A stretch of 64,000 nucleotides of DNA from Jaltomata sinuosa (taxonomy: Eukaryota; Streptophyta; Magnoliopsida; Solanales; Solanaceae), in the NCBI GenBank assembly GCA_003996215.1, contig QJPP01000055.1:992001-1056000 (forward strand), given 5' to 3'. Position 1 is the stretch's first letter, and every line of letters begins with the position of its first letter. Positions 1 to 11,867 of this stretch are shown here, piece after piece. Made by a program: the position numbers and the translations under genes. The notes under the pieces are model-generated. The model was not told where the DNA came from. It saw nothing but the letters and a program-made list of their open reading frames with translations, and did no database searches.

Positions 1-199
1 AGATAACCCGAACTCTTCAAGGGTCCACCATCCACAACTAACTGTTCAACAGACTACCCCGGTCTACACCAAGACCCACCCTTAGCTTATTAACTATGAT
101 AATTCATGACCTCCATTACTACACTTAATGACATTAATTTATGAGCACATAACCTTTTTTAAATAGTCCGGATCCCCCTCACACATCTAGTGTTAACAT

Positions 200-832
200 G
201 AAAAACCCGGTCTACACCAAGACCAACTAATAACATAATATAGCAACCCGGACTACACCAAGACCAAATCACAATATACTACAACAACCCGGAATACACC
301 GAGACTAAACTAATAACTTAATATAGCAACCCGGACTATACCAAGACCAAAGGCACAATATGCCATAACAACCCGGTCTACACCAAGACCAAACTCACAA
401 TATACCATAACAACCCGGCCTACACCAAGACCAAACTAATAATATGCTATAACAACCTGGCCTACACCAAGACCAAACTAATAACATAATATAGCAACCC
501 GGCCTATACCAAGACCAAACTCACAATATACCATAACAACCCGGCCTACACCAAGACCAAACTAATAACATAATATAGCAACCCCCAAGACTAAACTGAT
601 AACATAATATAGCAACTCGGCCTACACCAAGACCAAACTCACAATATACCATAACAACCCAGCCTACACCAAGAACAAACTAATAATATGCTATAACAAC
701 CCGGCCTACACCAAGACCAAACTAATAACATAATATAGCAACCCGGCCTACACCAAGACCAAACTCACAATATACTATAACAACCTGGCCTACACCAAGA
801 CCAAACTAATAACATAATATAGCAACCCGATC
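200..832 (-). repeat. Tandem array inside LTR (about 17-19 units)
   Basis: The repeated core reads CGGCCTACACCAAGACCAAA on the plus strand. It is separated by alternating short AT-rich spacers (ACTAATAACATAATATAGCAA or ACTCACAATATACCATAACAA types), giving units of about 33-45 bp. The same array occurs in the other LTR copies with different unit numbers. No coding role is visible. Confidence 0.9.
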
Positions 833-904
833 CACTCACGAAACCAATACCAATCAACACAATACAACAATATCAATACAATAATACAGTAAAATAAATC
901 CATA

Positions 905-1050
905 CTAGGCGTGGTACCCGAGCCAACCGTTAGTATTATCCCGTACCAGGCATGGTACCCGAGCCAACCATTTGTTATACCCATAACAGGCGTGGTACCC
1001 GAGCCAACCGTTAGTATTTCTGTACCAGGCGTTGTACCCGAGCCAACAAA
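905..1050 (-). repeat. Short tandem array in LTR (4 units, about 39 bp)
   Basis: Four units share the core GGTACCCGAGCCAACC preceded by CCAGGCGTG. They recur at 6455-6605 and, in reverse complement, at 48136-48285. Unrelated ORFs open across them because the unit length is a multiple of three; these are artefacts. Confidence 0.85.
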
Positions 1051-1994
1051 ATGTCAATTCATCCACAGTCAAATAATGAACAAACAACTTGTAAAACCAA
1101 CAAGCAACACACTGTTCAATCCACAGACAGTAAAACAGTACCCTTAGACATTCTAAACAATTCCTCTAAGCAATGTAATTCATACAAACACTTAGATAAG
1201 CGTACAAAAATATACAACATTCACAGGAATCGTAAGCCATCACCTACCCTTTTTCCAGAGTATATAACTTAGCCTCGACCTCCGTCCGAAGACTAAACAC
1301 ACTCGCCCTTTATTTATGAAAAAAATGAACGGTTTCCTTTTTTAGCATAATTTAACAACCACATTGATTTTGGAGCTTGCATAAATAACAACAATGTGAA
1401 TTTCCACCCCTTAGCCCTTAGCAAAACCAATGCTATTTATCATGCCCTTCGTATTCCTGAAACCTCACCTAGGAGTTTCCCATTTTCATACCCATTTAGT
1501 TATCCTTGCAATTCTCGATTCTCCGAACCTTCCCGACATCCTAGTCCCTAAGCCCTATCATCTTATCATATCAGGACAACATAAACATCCCTAAATAATT
1601 ATCAATATCCCACAATTTAATCCAACGAATTCCTAGCACACACATAACCAACACCGAATCCACCAGACTCCATGCCCAGAGGCCTAATCATGGATTCTCC
1701 TTTTCCACTATACAATAAGTACAGAATGTAAGCAAGTCTATCTACTCAATGAAAACCTAGCCTACCTAGATGCCGAGCAGCTGTTCCATGCCTTTTTTGG
1801 CTCTGCGAAGGCGTTCCCCGATGGTTCTGCAGGCCCAACTCTGTGGTTTTGCGTCCTTTTAACCAGAATTCCTCCTCCCCATGGCTCCCAAGCCTTGGAG
1901 AAGCTTAGGAGGGTTTTTGGAATAGCTCTCATCTATTTTTGGGACTGAAGGAAAGAGAATGAAATTAAAAACCCATTCTCTGGGTTTTCCCATT

Positions 1995-2160
1995 CTCTGG
2001 GTTTTCTGGTCCTGTCGCTCCGCTATAACGGTCCCCGCTTCGCTATAGCGGTACCGCCGTAGCAGAGTCAACCGCTATGGCAGAGGTTGACCATATTGAC
2101 TTTTACTATAGCGGTAATTATTTCGCTATAGCGGAGGTCGTCGTTGCGGAGCGGTAGCGC
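1995..2160. repeat. Cluster of CCGCTATAGCGG-type palindromes in LTR
   Basis: Several degenerate copies of the 12-bp palindrome CCGCTATAGCGG lie within 165 bp. In element orientation the cluster sits roughly 350-520 bp from the LTR start, where a promoter-side U3 region would be. A regulatory role is only an inference. Confidence 0.6.
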
Positions 2161-2515
2161 TCGTCACGGATAGAAACTCAAAAAATTCCTGAAAAGAGCC
2201 CTTTTTACAACACACCTTGAATCCCCAACGTTTCAGAATAACGCCTTCGCGTTAACCTTCATTCCGAGAGTTCTACCTACTCGAATTCACTTCTGAAGAG
2301 TTCTCAGGACTCCTCTATGCCGTAGCTAATGGAAAAACTAACTCGCAACAAGATACATTGCCCAATCTTTACCCTGATTTCCCTAGACCATATCTCATTC
2401 CAAAACCGGCCGAGATTAGCCTAGCCTAGAATTTTCAACTCTTAAACTCGGATGTTTTTCCAACTCAAAACTTGGCACGGATGATTTACCCATAACGACG
2501 AACCCGGGCATTACA

Positions 2516-4527
2516 ACAGATACCAATTTACCCATCGTTCATCCTCGAATGATCTCTAAGGCGGAAAGAGAAGAAGGAGCCCTCCCCCTGGACCTTAACG
2601 CTCTTGTCATGACAGCGTAAATAAAATAACCTTATGCAACCCACCAAAACTTCCGAATCCCTTGGTGTATCCCTCTCAATCAAAATTTATCTCACTCCCG
2701 CTCTTATCAAGAAATTCCTTCCTTCGAGCTGCACAAGGCTAACTAGATTACCCCTCCCTGAGTACCCAAGAAATTCGGGGCCTCGTTGAAACGCCGGAGC
2801 CAAAGAAACTCAACTAACGAACAATACACTTTTTCCTTGCCAAGGGAACTAGATCCCACTATGGCGATCCCTTTCCCACTATACCCGGAGTTCTACTAGC
2901 CTGAACTCCCTTCCGGAAGCTTCCTACGGGGTACTATGCCCTCACATATCATAATATCACCTTACTCCTGACAACACTGTGTCCTGAGATACCACGTATC
3001 TCCAAATCATGCAACAACAAAAATTCCATTGGAACTCATCCTGGCTTGAGGTTTCGTCAACTCTCGTCTTAGGGGGAATTCTATTTGGGAAATTACACCG
3101 TAACCAATGCTATGGCGAGCAAATCCCCACCACTCAAAGAACGATAATACCGGTATTATCATGACCGACAGAAGGAATAACCATGTTAAGGGATTCATTT
3201 AATAACCCCAATCCCCCGACTGACCCTACCACTAAGGGTCATCAATAATAAAATAAGTCAATAATCACCCTATGAGCAATGTCCCACACTACTCAGCCAA
3301 TTACGGGTCATTTGTCAAATTCTACATGAGCGACTATTCCCACCAATGGTCCATCATAATTTTACCAATATCACAGGCTACCATATCTACCCTTTCTTTT
3401 TTATTACGCATGGATGCTAAATTTCCGACAAATTCCCTTATACGTATACTATATTAGCTAAATCGTTGGTTCCCTTGTCTTACCTAGCAATTTGTAGCTT
3501 AATACTTGCTTTTACATTGCCCCCAGGAAGGAATGAAAACAAAGAAAACATAGTAGGCTTTCTGCCTCGCGCACTTCCGCTATAGCGGTGATCACTCCGC
3601 TATAGCGGTCCCGATGCTAGCAGTACAAGAAATTTTATTTCCAGCTAAATGCACTCATCCCCCTTCCAAGTTACCACTGTCTAAACCTATAAATCCCGCC
3701 ATGGTCTTAAACCACCATCAAGACCATTCCTGGCATTAACGCATCGCAATTCAACATGACACATCATAAATTACAAAGAAATCACAACAACAATTGTTTC
3801 ACGACAATATCTTCCCGCCATTACACACTAATAACTCCCTTGTTCCCATGGTTCCCAACTAAGTCCCGACTGTCCTGAAATCGAAGTTTCCCTACAGTCA
3901 TAATTCTCAAGCCCTTATCATCCTAACCAATGACAAGCTTTTTATGCAGTACCACTTTTTAAATCAAGACATTTAACAGCTTATCACCACCCAAGGTACA
4001 CAAAATTTTCAACCTAAAGACCCTCTGTAGACTCAACATACACGGCAGGCAATAATTTACACACCAAGGTAACCAAATACGCAAAATTTCAAGTAGGTTC
4101 TACAACTCAGCAATACATAACATTTCACTTCAGGTCATAGCAAGAATCAAGTCACATAAATTCACCTTTTATTCGTCCCATGGATGGCCATTAGCCGATC
4201 ATCTATATATTACCGCAACCTCTCAGGCCAGATACTAATTGGAACCTTCCCGGTTCCAATTTCTCTTGCTTGTCTTATTGCAATCAGAGTACAAAGACCT
4301 CATTCACGTCGTTTAGATACCAATTGGAATAGAGAGATACCAATTGAAATCAACCCATATAAGCAAGTAAACAACCGCACAAAAGAATGAAAGAAGGGAG
4401 ATATTTCCTAGAGTGCTTCATAACTTCCCAAAGATTTGATGTGGACGTCAACACACCAATCTGTAGGACTTTATTCGACACTTTGCTCTTGTACTGGGAG
4501 ACCGGTAACCGAGGCTCTGATACCATC
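2516..4527 (-). mobile_element. Interior of the long-LTR element (no coding capacity seen)
   Basis: The 2 kb between the LTRs holds only short, unrecognised ORFs. It carries two palindrome copies at about 3586-3616. Its left end (2516-2560) matches the sequence before the 3' LTR of the plus-strand copy (52310-52351), so both copies share an interior design lacking pol. Confidence 0.75.
4508..4525 (-). other. Primer binding site, initiator-Met tRNA type
   Basis: The minus strand reads TGGTATCAGAGC two bases inside the LTR edge at 4528. This 12-mer is the standard plant LTR-element primer site complementary to the tRNA-iMet 3' end. The plus-strand copy has the same site at 50098. Confidence 0.85.
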
Positions 4528-5664
4528 TGTCATGACCCAATCTACCGGGCCGTGCGGGAGCCTACTCTAACCACCTAGATAGACGAACTCTCACCACCCG
4601 TCCAACAGGTAACACGCGAAAATTAAAGTAAACCATTAATCAGTCCATTTTTATAAATGAGAAATTCTTTTACAGAAAATGTATAAAATAGACGACTTAA
4701 AGAATTTGCGGAAAACCTTTACAACCTTTAAAAACACCCTCCCTAGGACCTAGTCTAAGCAGGTAGACGAGCTACTACAAGATTTATACAGAACATGTAA
4801 AAGAGACACAACTTCCATCATGGAATGGAAGGAAAAAGATGCTGGAGATCACCATCGTCATGTACTTATGAAATATCACCAACCCTGCAACCAGACTATA
4901 CCAAAAAGGTATAGCAAGAGTAGAGTCAGTATAACCACACGTACTGGTAGGCATCATCGGTCGACCCGAATCCACACGTACCATCATATAGAAAAACAGG
5001 GAAAAACATGAAATTAAATATTATAGCTCCCTCCTTCACCTTTATCCTTGACCCTGACATCTAGGACTTCCCAAGTCTCATTCATAACTAGACTTCTCAA
5101 GGTCGCCTTGTCACCCAGACTTCCAAAGTCACCTCGTCACCTAGACTTCCCAAATCACCTTGACACGTAGACTTTCCAAGTCACCTTTAACCTTTACCCC
5201 AGTCAACTACCTTGACTAAAAACCCAGACTAAATCTGGCCCACTGCCCAACCAATCCACTTAGACCCAAGTATTACCTATCATTTTCTAGACTTTCTCGG
5301 ACCTCTAGGACAGCTATACCAGCTGGTTATATTAACCAATAACCATACCCAGACTCTTAGTCTTCCTCTATATTTACCAACCACATGTAATTCACCTAAC
5401 AACCATTGACACCTTCAATGACCACCATAGAGCTATATCTAGATCCCTTCTTGGATCACATAACCCAGACCCTCCAAGGGTCCTCCATTCACAGCTAACT
5501 GTTCAACAGACTACCCCGGTCTACACCAAGACTCACCCTTAGCTTATTAACCATGATAATTCATGACCGCCATTACTACACATAATGACATTAATTTATG
5601 AGCACATAACCCCTCTTAAATAGTCCGGACCCACCCGGATCCCCCTCACACATCTAGTGTTAAC

Positions 5665-6385
5665 ATGAAAAACCCGGTCTACACCAAGACCAACTAATAA
5701 CATAATATAGCAACCCAGACTACACCAAGACCAACTCACAATATACTACAACAACCCGGCGTACACCAAGATTAAACTAATAACATAATATTGCAACCCG
5801 GTCTATACCAAGACCAAACTCACAATATACCATTACAACCCGGCCTACACCAAGACCAAACTAATAACATAATATAGCAACCCGGCCTACACCAAGACTA
5901 AACTCACAATATGCCATAACAACCCGGCCTACACCAAGAACAAACTAATAATATTCTATAACAACCCGGCCTACACCAAGACCAAACTTATAACATAATA
6001 TAGCAACCTGGCCTATACCAAGACCAAACTCACAATATATCATAACAACCCGGCCTACACCAAGACCAAACTAATAATATGCTATAAGAACCCAGCCTAC
6101 ACCAAGACCAAACTAATAACATAATATAGCAACCCGGCCTATACCAAGACCAAACTGATAATATAATATAGCAACTCGGCCAATACCAAGACCAAACTCA
6201 CAATATACCATAACAACCTGACCTACACCAAGGCCAACTAATAATATGGTATAATAACCTGGCCTACACCAAGACCAAACAAATAACATAATATAGCAAC
6301 CCGGCCTATACCAAGACCAAACTCACAATATACTATAACAACCCGGCCTACACCAAGACCAAACTAATAACATAATATAGCAACC
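5665..6385 (-). repeat. Tandem array inside 5' LTR
   Basis: It is the same unit as at 200-832, in about 17-18 degenerate copies. Unit order and spacer type differ slightly from the other LTR, which shows divergence since insertion or unequal exchange within the array. Confidence 0.9.
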
Positions 6386-7529
6386 CGGTCCACTCACGAA
6401 ACCAATACCAATCAACACAATACAATAATATCAATACAATAATATAGTAAAATAAACCCATACCAGGCGTGGTATCCGAGCCAACCGTTAGTATTATCCC
6501 ATACCAGGTGTGGTACTTGAGCCAACCATTTGTTATACCCATACCAGGCGTGGTACCCGAGCCAACCGTTAGTATTTCCATACCAGGCGTGGTAACCGAG
6601 CCAACCAAATGTCAATTAATCCACAGTCAAATAATGAACAAACAACTTGTAAAACCAACAAGCAATACACCGTTCAATCCACAGACTGTAAAATAGGACC
6701 CTTCGACATTCTAAACAATTCCTCTAAGCAATGTAATTCATACAAACACTTAGATAAGAGTACAAAAATATACAACATTCACAGGAATCGTAAGCCATCA
6801 CCTACCCTTTTTCTCGAGTATATAACTTAGCCTCGACCTGCGTCCGAAGACTAAACACACTCACCCTTTATTTATGAAAAAAATGAACGGTTTCCTTTTT
6901 TAGCATAATTTAACAACCACATTGATTTTGGAGCTTGCATAAATAATAACAATGTGAATTTCCACCCCTTAGGCCTTAGCAAAACCAACGCTACTTATCA
7001 TGCCCTTCGTATTCCCGAAACCTCACCTAGGAGTTTTCCATTTTCATACCCATTTAGTTATCCTTGCAATTCTCGGTTATCCGAACCTTCCCGACATCCT
7101 AGTCCCTGAGCCCTATCATCTTATCATACCAGGACAACATAAACAGCCCCAAATAATTATCAATATCCCATAATTTAATCCAACCAATTCCTAGCCGAAT
7201 CCACCAGACTTCGTGCCCGGAGGCCTAATCATGGATTTTCCTTTTCCACTATACAATAAGTACAAAATATAAGCAAGTCTATCTATTAAATGAAAACCTA
7301 GCCTACCTGGATGTCGAACAGCTGTTCCATGCCCTTTCTGGCTCCTTGAAGGAGTTCCCTAACGGTTTTGCAGGCCCGAATCTGTGGTTTCCTATCCTTT
7401 CTATCGGAATCCTCCTCCCCATGGCTCCCAAGCCTTGGAGCAACCTAGTAGGGTTTTTGAAATAGCTCTCGTCTATTTTTGGTGCTGAAGGGAAGAGAAT
7501 GAAATTAAAAACCCATTTTCTGGGTTTTC

Positions 7530-7710
7530 TGGTCCCATCGCTCCGCTGTAGCGGTCCCCGCTCCGCTATAGCGGTACCGCCGTAGCGGAGTCAACCGCTA
7601 TGATGGAGGTTGACCGTCTTGACTTCCGCTATAGCAGTAATTATTCCGCTATAGCAGTAATTATTCCGCTATAGCGGTGGTCACCGTGGCGGAGCGGTAG
7701 CGCTCGCCAT
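7530..7710. repeat. Palindrome cluster in 5' LTR, with a local duplication
   Basis: Copies and near-copies of CCGCTATAGCGG are clustered here. A 20-bp unit, TTCCGCTATAGCAGTAATTA, is present twice in tandem at about 7627-7668, whereas the other LTR has it once (about 2105-2125). Confidence 0.65.
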
Positions 7711-8058
7711 GGACAGAAACTCGGAAAATTCCTGGAAAGAGTCCTTTTTACAACACACCTTGAATCCCCGATATTCCGAAATAACCCCTTCGCATTAACC
7801 TTGATTCCGAGAGTTTTACCTACCCGAATTCACTTTCGAAGAGTTCCCCGGACTCCTCTGTTCCTTAGCTAACGGAAAAACTAGCTCGCAACAAGATACA
7901 TTGCTCAATCTTCACCCTGATTACCCTAGACCATACCTCGCTCCAAAATCGGCCGAGACTAGCCTAGCCTAGAATTTTCAACTCCCAAACTCGGAAGTTT
8001 TTCCGACTCAAAACTTGGCACGAAAGATTTACCCATAACGACGAACCCGGTCGTTACA

Positions 8059-8666
8059 TAAACATTACTCTGAGGATGTTGATTGTATAACCACTACTCA
8101 TCCTCACATATCTCAGATCACCGTCCCCAATTTACTTGGACTCTTATATGATGATATGATTTGTTAAAACTCATTTAATTGTGTAAATTTCAATTATTTA
8201 TTTTTTATTAATTAATTTATTTTTTTGACAATATGCTAATAAGGGCTATAAACTCATACAGTATATTATTGACAAAACGTGCAGTCTAGGATTTTTAGTC
8301 GACTCAATCGATGATCCTCAATATAATATAATTTATTTAGTTATTTGCTTTTTTTTGCTATATACTAATATTTTTTGACTATTGCATCAACCCGCATATA
8401 CCTTACAAATGATGGAGTGTCGATCGATACAGTCTATCATCTACCAATAACATGAGAAATAATCGATTATATTTATGGTCTATGAATGATGTACAACAGT
8501 AAAAAAAATTAAATATTCACTTTTTTATAACGGTAATAAAGTATAAGTTAAATCATACTCAACAGTAATATCTGACTTTTTTTTAATATAAAAGGAAAGG
8601 CAATCCTTGTTTTAACTCCCTCATTTTTTTTTGGCTTCATTTTTTATTCAATTTTAATCAACTAGA
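8059..8666. other. AT-rich stretch, no gene seen
   Basis: Low-complexity, T-rich sequence between the long-LTR element and the GRF relic. No ORF, RNA gene or repeat is recognised with confidence. Phrases around 8270-8460 built on CAGTCTAT/GTCTATGAATGA have echoes at 9255-9350, so both may be flanks of one decayed DNA transposon. Confidence 0.4.
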
Positions 8667-8751
8667 ATGTCTCAAGCATCTTGAGGACATCACATACCGA
8701 TTCGAATCCAGGTCGATAATTCTTTAACTGTGCAGTTGAGAGGGTAAGTGC

Positions 8752-8819
<68 letters not shown>

Positions 8820-9189
8820 TTTCAATTTTTTTTATTTATCTAAGCAAATTTATCTAATTATTTATTTTTTTGTCTAGGATAATGGCGGATGCTCTTTTTT
8901 TAAGTGGCTTGTAGATGATGAATCACCGATGAGCAGTCCATTGACATCAAATATTGAAAGCGTTGTCAAATTTTAAATACTACAAAGGCTTCGAGAATTC
9001 GAAGAAAATAGCAATTTACTCATGACATTGTTCAAAGAAGCCTAAGAGCAAAGAGATCACTTGAAAGGATTGGTAAAAGAAATCGAAATAGAGAGGGATC
9101 AACTAAAACAAAGATTAATTTTGGCCGAAAAAAAAGAGAATAGCCTAAAATATTTGTTGTATGGTTTGTTGTTGGTGTTGGCTTTTTGA
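8667..9189 (+). pseudogene. GRF-type zinc-finger protein relic
   Basis: Two exons can be traced. The first carries the GRF signature DSNPGR-x-FFNCAVER (8699-8743) with a stop (8717) inside it, then a donor AGG|GTAAGT. The second (8877-9189) begins DNGGCSFFKWLVDDESP, the second half of the GRF zinc finger, followed by a Glu/Lys/Leu-rich coiled-coil stretch and a hydrophobic C-terminal helix (LLYGLLLVLAF). Plant GRF-finger proteins often have this plan: finger, coiled coil, C-terminal membrane anchor. GRF fingers bind single-stranded nucleic acid in characterised proteins. Two more in-frame stops lie in exon 2, and the upstream ATG is out of frame with the finger, so this copy is dead. The intron carries a TA/TG microsatellite. 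Confidence 0.75.
8752..8818. repeat. (TA)n(TG)n microsatellite
   Basis: A short TA run passes directly into about 26 TG repeats, inside the intron of the GRF relic. It is expected to be length-polymorphic. Confidence 0.95.
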
Positions 9190-9540
9190 AAAGGTGTAAT
9201 AGGGATATAGTGGGACTGAATAAAAAGATGTATGGTTTCTTAAATCAATCATTGGTGCAGTCTATAAATAATAGAGAATTACTTCTATATTATTTATCAT
9301 CGACCTCTATAAACTATGACAACAAATGATAGCAGTCTATAAATAATTAAGATGACCTTCTATAATAAAATTCATCAACTATATCAGCTATAAGACAATG
9401 CAGTAACACAACACACAAGATTTTCAAATCTAGAAAATTTTCATAAAGAGCAAAATTGTTTGTCATCATTGAGTTACCAAATATATGTTATCGAATTATC
9501 CAAAAAAAATCAAACCATGAAAAACAAGAAAATATTTATT
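9190..9540. other. Intergenic AT-rich stretch, no gene seen
   Basis: Nothing coding is recognised between the GRF relic and the tail of the DUF1985 relic. Two GCAGTCTATAAATAAT repeats lie about 77 bp apart (9257 and 9333). Confidence 0.4.
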
Positions 9541-11867
9541 AAATTATTTAAAAAATAAGTCATCAATTCTTTTGGCTAACACCATTGAGTTCCTCGACAA
9601 TACCCATGACATCCACTTCCTTTTCATTACTGTCTTTTTTTGTGTTTTCTTCTTCTTCTTCTTCTGGTTTTTCTCATTTTCTTTCTCTTCTTCTATCTTC
9701 TCCTCTTCTTGTTCATTCTCTTCTTCTTCTTCAACTGCCTTCTCTTTTTCTCTTCTTCTTCTTCAATTGCCTGCTCTTCTTTTTCTTCTTCTTTCTCTTC
9801 ATCTTCTTCTTCTGATTTATCCTCCTTTTCTTCTTCTTCATCAGTTGCCATCTTCTTAGTTTTTTTTCTTCTTTCTTATCTTCTTCATCTCCTAACTTCT
9901 CCTCTTTTTTTCCTTCTTCTTCTTCTTTCTTCTCTTCTTCCATTTCTTCATCTGCTGCTTCAAGGTCAGTTACTACGACTGCAAGTTCTTTGAGGTTTGC
10001 TTGACGTCAGATACAAGAGGTACTGTCAACATGCACTGCTGTATTATTTTGCAAGGATTAGAAAAATTATACAAGTAAATTAATTAGGAAGAACAAAAAA
10101 TAAACTAGTTTACCTTGCTCTTGTTACTTTTTCTTGTTCTTCTCAATTCTCCTCAACCTCTTCTCGCTAATATAAGAAGCAATATCCAATACATATTTCT
10201 CGAGCAAAGCAACACGCTTAAGCAGATCTTCATCATTAGAAGTGCCCAGTACGGTTTTCTGTCCACTAGAACTAGCAAGATCACAAGCATGTGCTGGACT
10301 TGGGACATGATTATGATCACTCAAATCTTCGTCGTTGTCCACGACCTCTACTGATGAAGTGAGGACAGTCACGCCTTTCAACTCCGCCTCTAAAGCATCA
10401 ATGAACGTGTCTTTGACTTCATTCGTGTATGACTTAAATATTTTCATGTAGGTCTGATTCATCTCACGAACAGTAGGGGTAAGGTATAGGTGCACAATTT
10501 ATAAAAAGAAATATAGAAATTACAAGACATTCACTAGTTTAAAAATATTATTATATAATAACAGATAAAGTTTTACCTTCGTACTCTTTTCTCTATACCT
10601 AAATGGGTCACCTTCCGTTATGTTGTCGCTCTTCGACGAGTGCCATCTAAGTAAATGAGGAATGGGCAAAGGAGCATTCAGTGACTTTCTGGCATACTTT
10701 TCAAGATGAGCAAAAGCCTCATATATCCAAACCTGCAATCAATAGAAGAATTAATAAATATATAGAGTCTATGTATTACTACATAAATAGGCAAGAGTCT
10801 ATAATAAATTAATACGATGGTAGATAATAAGTATCAGAAATCCCCAGGGAAAGCCGTATAAAGCGTACGATGCATTATTCTTCTTATCAAAAGCTTTTTT
10901 CTGCTTGCTAAAATCAATCTTCTTATTCAAATAGCACAATGTTATCCCAAACGACTCTTTTTCCCATGGATAACTTCCAAAGAAATCTGAATCAGCCGCC
11001 ATCTTGATGTGGTTTGAATCCACCTTCTTTGATGGATCCTTTGCCAGCAGCATCGAGTGCACAAATCAAACTAAAGCGCACTTTAACTTTTGCTCCTTAT
11101 TCAACCGATTACCTTTGATCAAACTTATCGACCTTGCAGCAGTGATGTTCTTGTTCTTTGTCACCTTGAAATAAAAAAATTCACCATTTTAGAGGACTTT
11201 GTTTATTTTTGATTCACGAAGGTATGCTGAACAATTCAGCCCCGTAATTAAAGTAAATTCTTTTAAGCCGAAACAAGCTGACTTATCGTTCACACAGAAC
11301 CAAATCTCATACAACTTTTTATTATTCTTGACACGTCGCAATAATATATAATGGACCATCTGTCCATTAATTTTAAAATGCTCCGGCAAATGTCTCAAGT
11401 GTTCAAAACAGGTTTCTTAAAATCAATATAGAGCTTTTGCTCAACTAGAGTTCTCCTAAAGTCCCGATAAATCGCGCCATCCTTGCTCTCACAGAAATCT
11501 TTGCTGGAAAAAAATCTAAATCATCCATCCACGTAGCTAGGTCATACAACTCAACGGAGATATCTCTTACACAAATTGGCAAAGAGACGGGATCATCATC
11601 TCCATCTCCACTATCATCACTTTCTCCTTCACTTTCCTCTTCACTCTCCCCTTCATTCTCCTCTTCGCTACACTCAACATCCTCACTCTCCTCGGCACTA
11701 CTGTCCTTATATCTTTCAATCTCGGCCATACTTTTCATTTCTGACTCGATGATTATTTTTTTTCTTTTTGGAGTTTTGGAAACTTCTCCAGCTTTACGTT
11801 TCTTACTGCTACAAGCAGTAGAAGCATATCCTTTAATGGTTTTTCTATATTTAGCCATACTTAACAA
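9540..11867 (-). pseudogene. DUF1985-domain (Ulp1/transposon-associated) gene relic, multi-exon
   Basis: The first block (11867-11445) gives a basic, nuclear-signal-like N-terminus (KKRKAGEVSKTPKRKK) followed by an acidic Glu/Ser/Asp run. The next (11398-11189) reads like the DUF1985 core: HYILLRR, a Trp-Phe-x-Val block and FTLITGLNC. Further blocks at 11165-10830 (FFGSYPW, YALYGFPWGF), 10732-10577 (VWIYEAF, then LLRW) and 10495-10108 continue the family order, and a Lys/Glu-rich tail spans 9990-9560. Exon 10732-10577 has clean splice sites (TTGCAG acceptor, AAG|GTAAAA donor). The gene is broken by an apparent frameshift in a seven-T run near 11508, another near 11400, a stop near 11070 and missing splice sites. 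DUF1985 proteins in plants are usually linked to Ulp1-type C48 proteases and Mutator-like elements; no protease domain is visible here. Confidence 0.7.
9630..9960. repeat. TTC/CTT-rich low-complexity tract
   Basis: A near-pure pyrimidine tract on the plus strand that encodes the Lys/Glu-rich tail of the DUF1985 relic on the minus strand. The Ser/Phe/Leu-rich plus-strand ORFs over it are a composition artefact. Confidence 0.85.

Larger units (their letters stand above)
1..2515 (-). repeat. 3' LTR (partial) of the minus-strand long-LTR element
   Basis: Its right edge at 2515 is the LTR start in element orientation (TGTAATGCCC). The sequence matches 5460-8058 almost base for base, including the tandem array, the short array and the palindrome cluster. 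About 1 kb of the LTR lies left of the window. Short ORFs here are unconserved and cross tandem repeats, so they are not genes. Confidence 0.85.
1..8058 (-). mobile_element. Long-LTR non-autonomous retrotransposon, minus strand, left end outside window
   Basis: Two near-identical blocks (1-2515 and 4528-8058) flank a 2,012-bp interior. Read on the minus strand, each block begins TGTAA and the complete one ends TGACA. A site complementary to initiator-Met tRNA lies 2 bp inside the complete LTR. This is LTR-element architecture. The interior shows no gag, protease, RT or integrase motif in any frame, so the copy is non-autonomous or stripped. Plus-strand relatives lie at 45321-46585 and 46795-53441. 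The superfamily cannot be told without pol. Confidence 0.85.
4528..8058 (-). repeat. 5' LTR (complete, 3,531 bp) of the minus-strand long-LTR element
   Basis: It starts TGTAACGACC at 8058 and ends GTCATGACA at 4528 in element orientation. It contains, in that order, a palindrome cluster, a four-unit array (6455-6605) and a long tandem array (5665-6385). The stretch 5040-5200 has a further short repeat built on a CTTCCCAAGTCACCT-like unit (about five copies). No ORF here looks like a real gene. Confidence 0.85.

Noticed and set aside
200..832. Regular repeat-spacer pattern resembling a CRISPR array
   Set aside because: Spacers are themselves two recurring AT-rich types, there are no cas genes, and the array lies inside a plant LTR.
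9572..9993. Plus-strand Ser/Phe/Leu-rich ORFs of 76-117 codons
   Set aside because: They read the pyrimidine side of a TTC repeat whose other strand encodes the Lys/Glu-rich tail of the DUF1985 relic; composition artefact.
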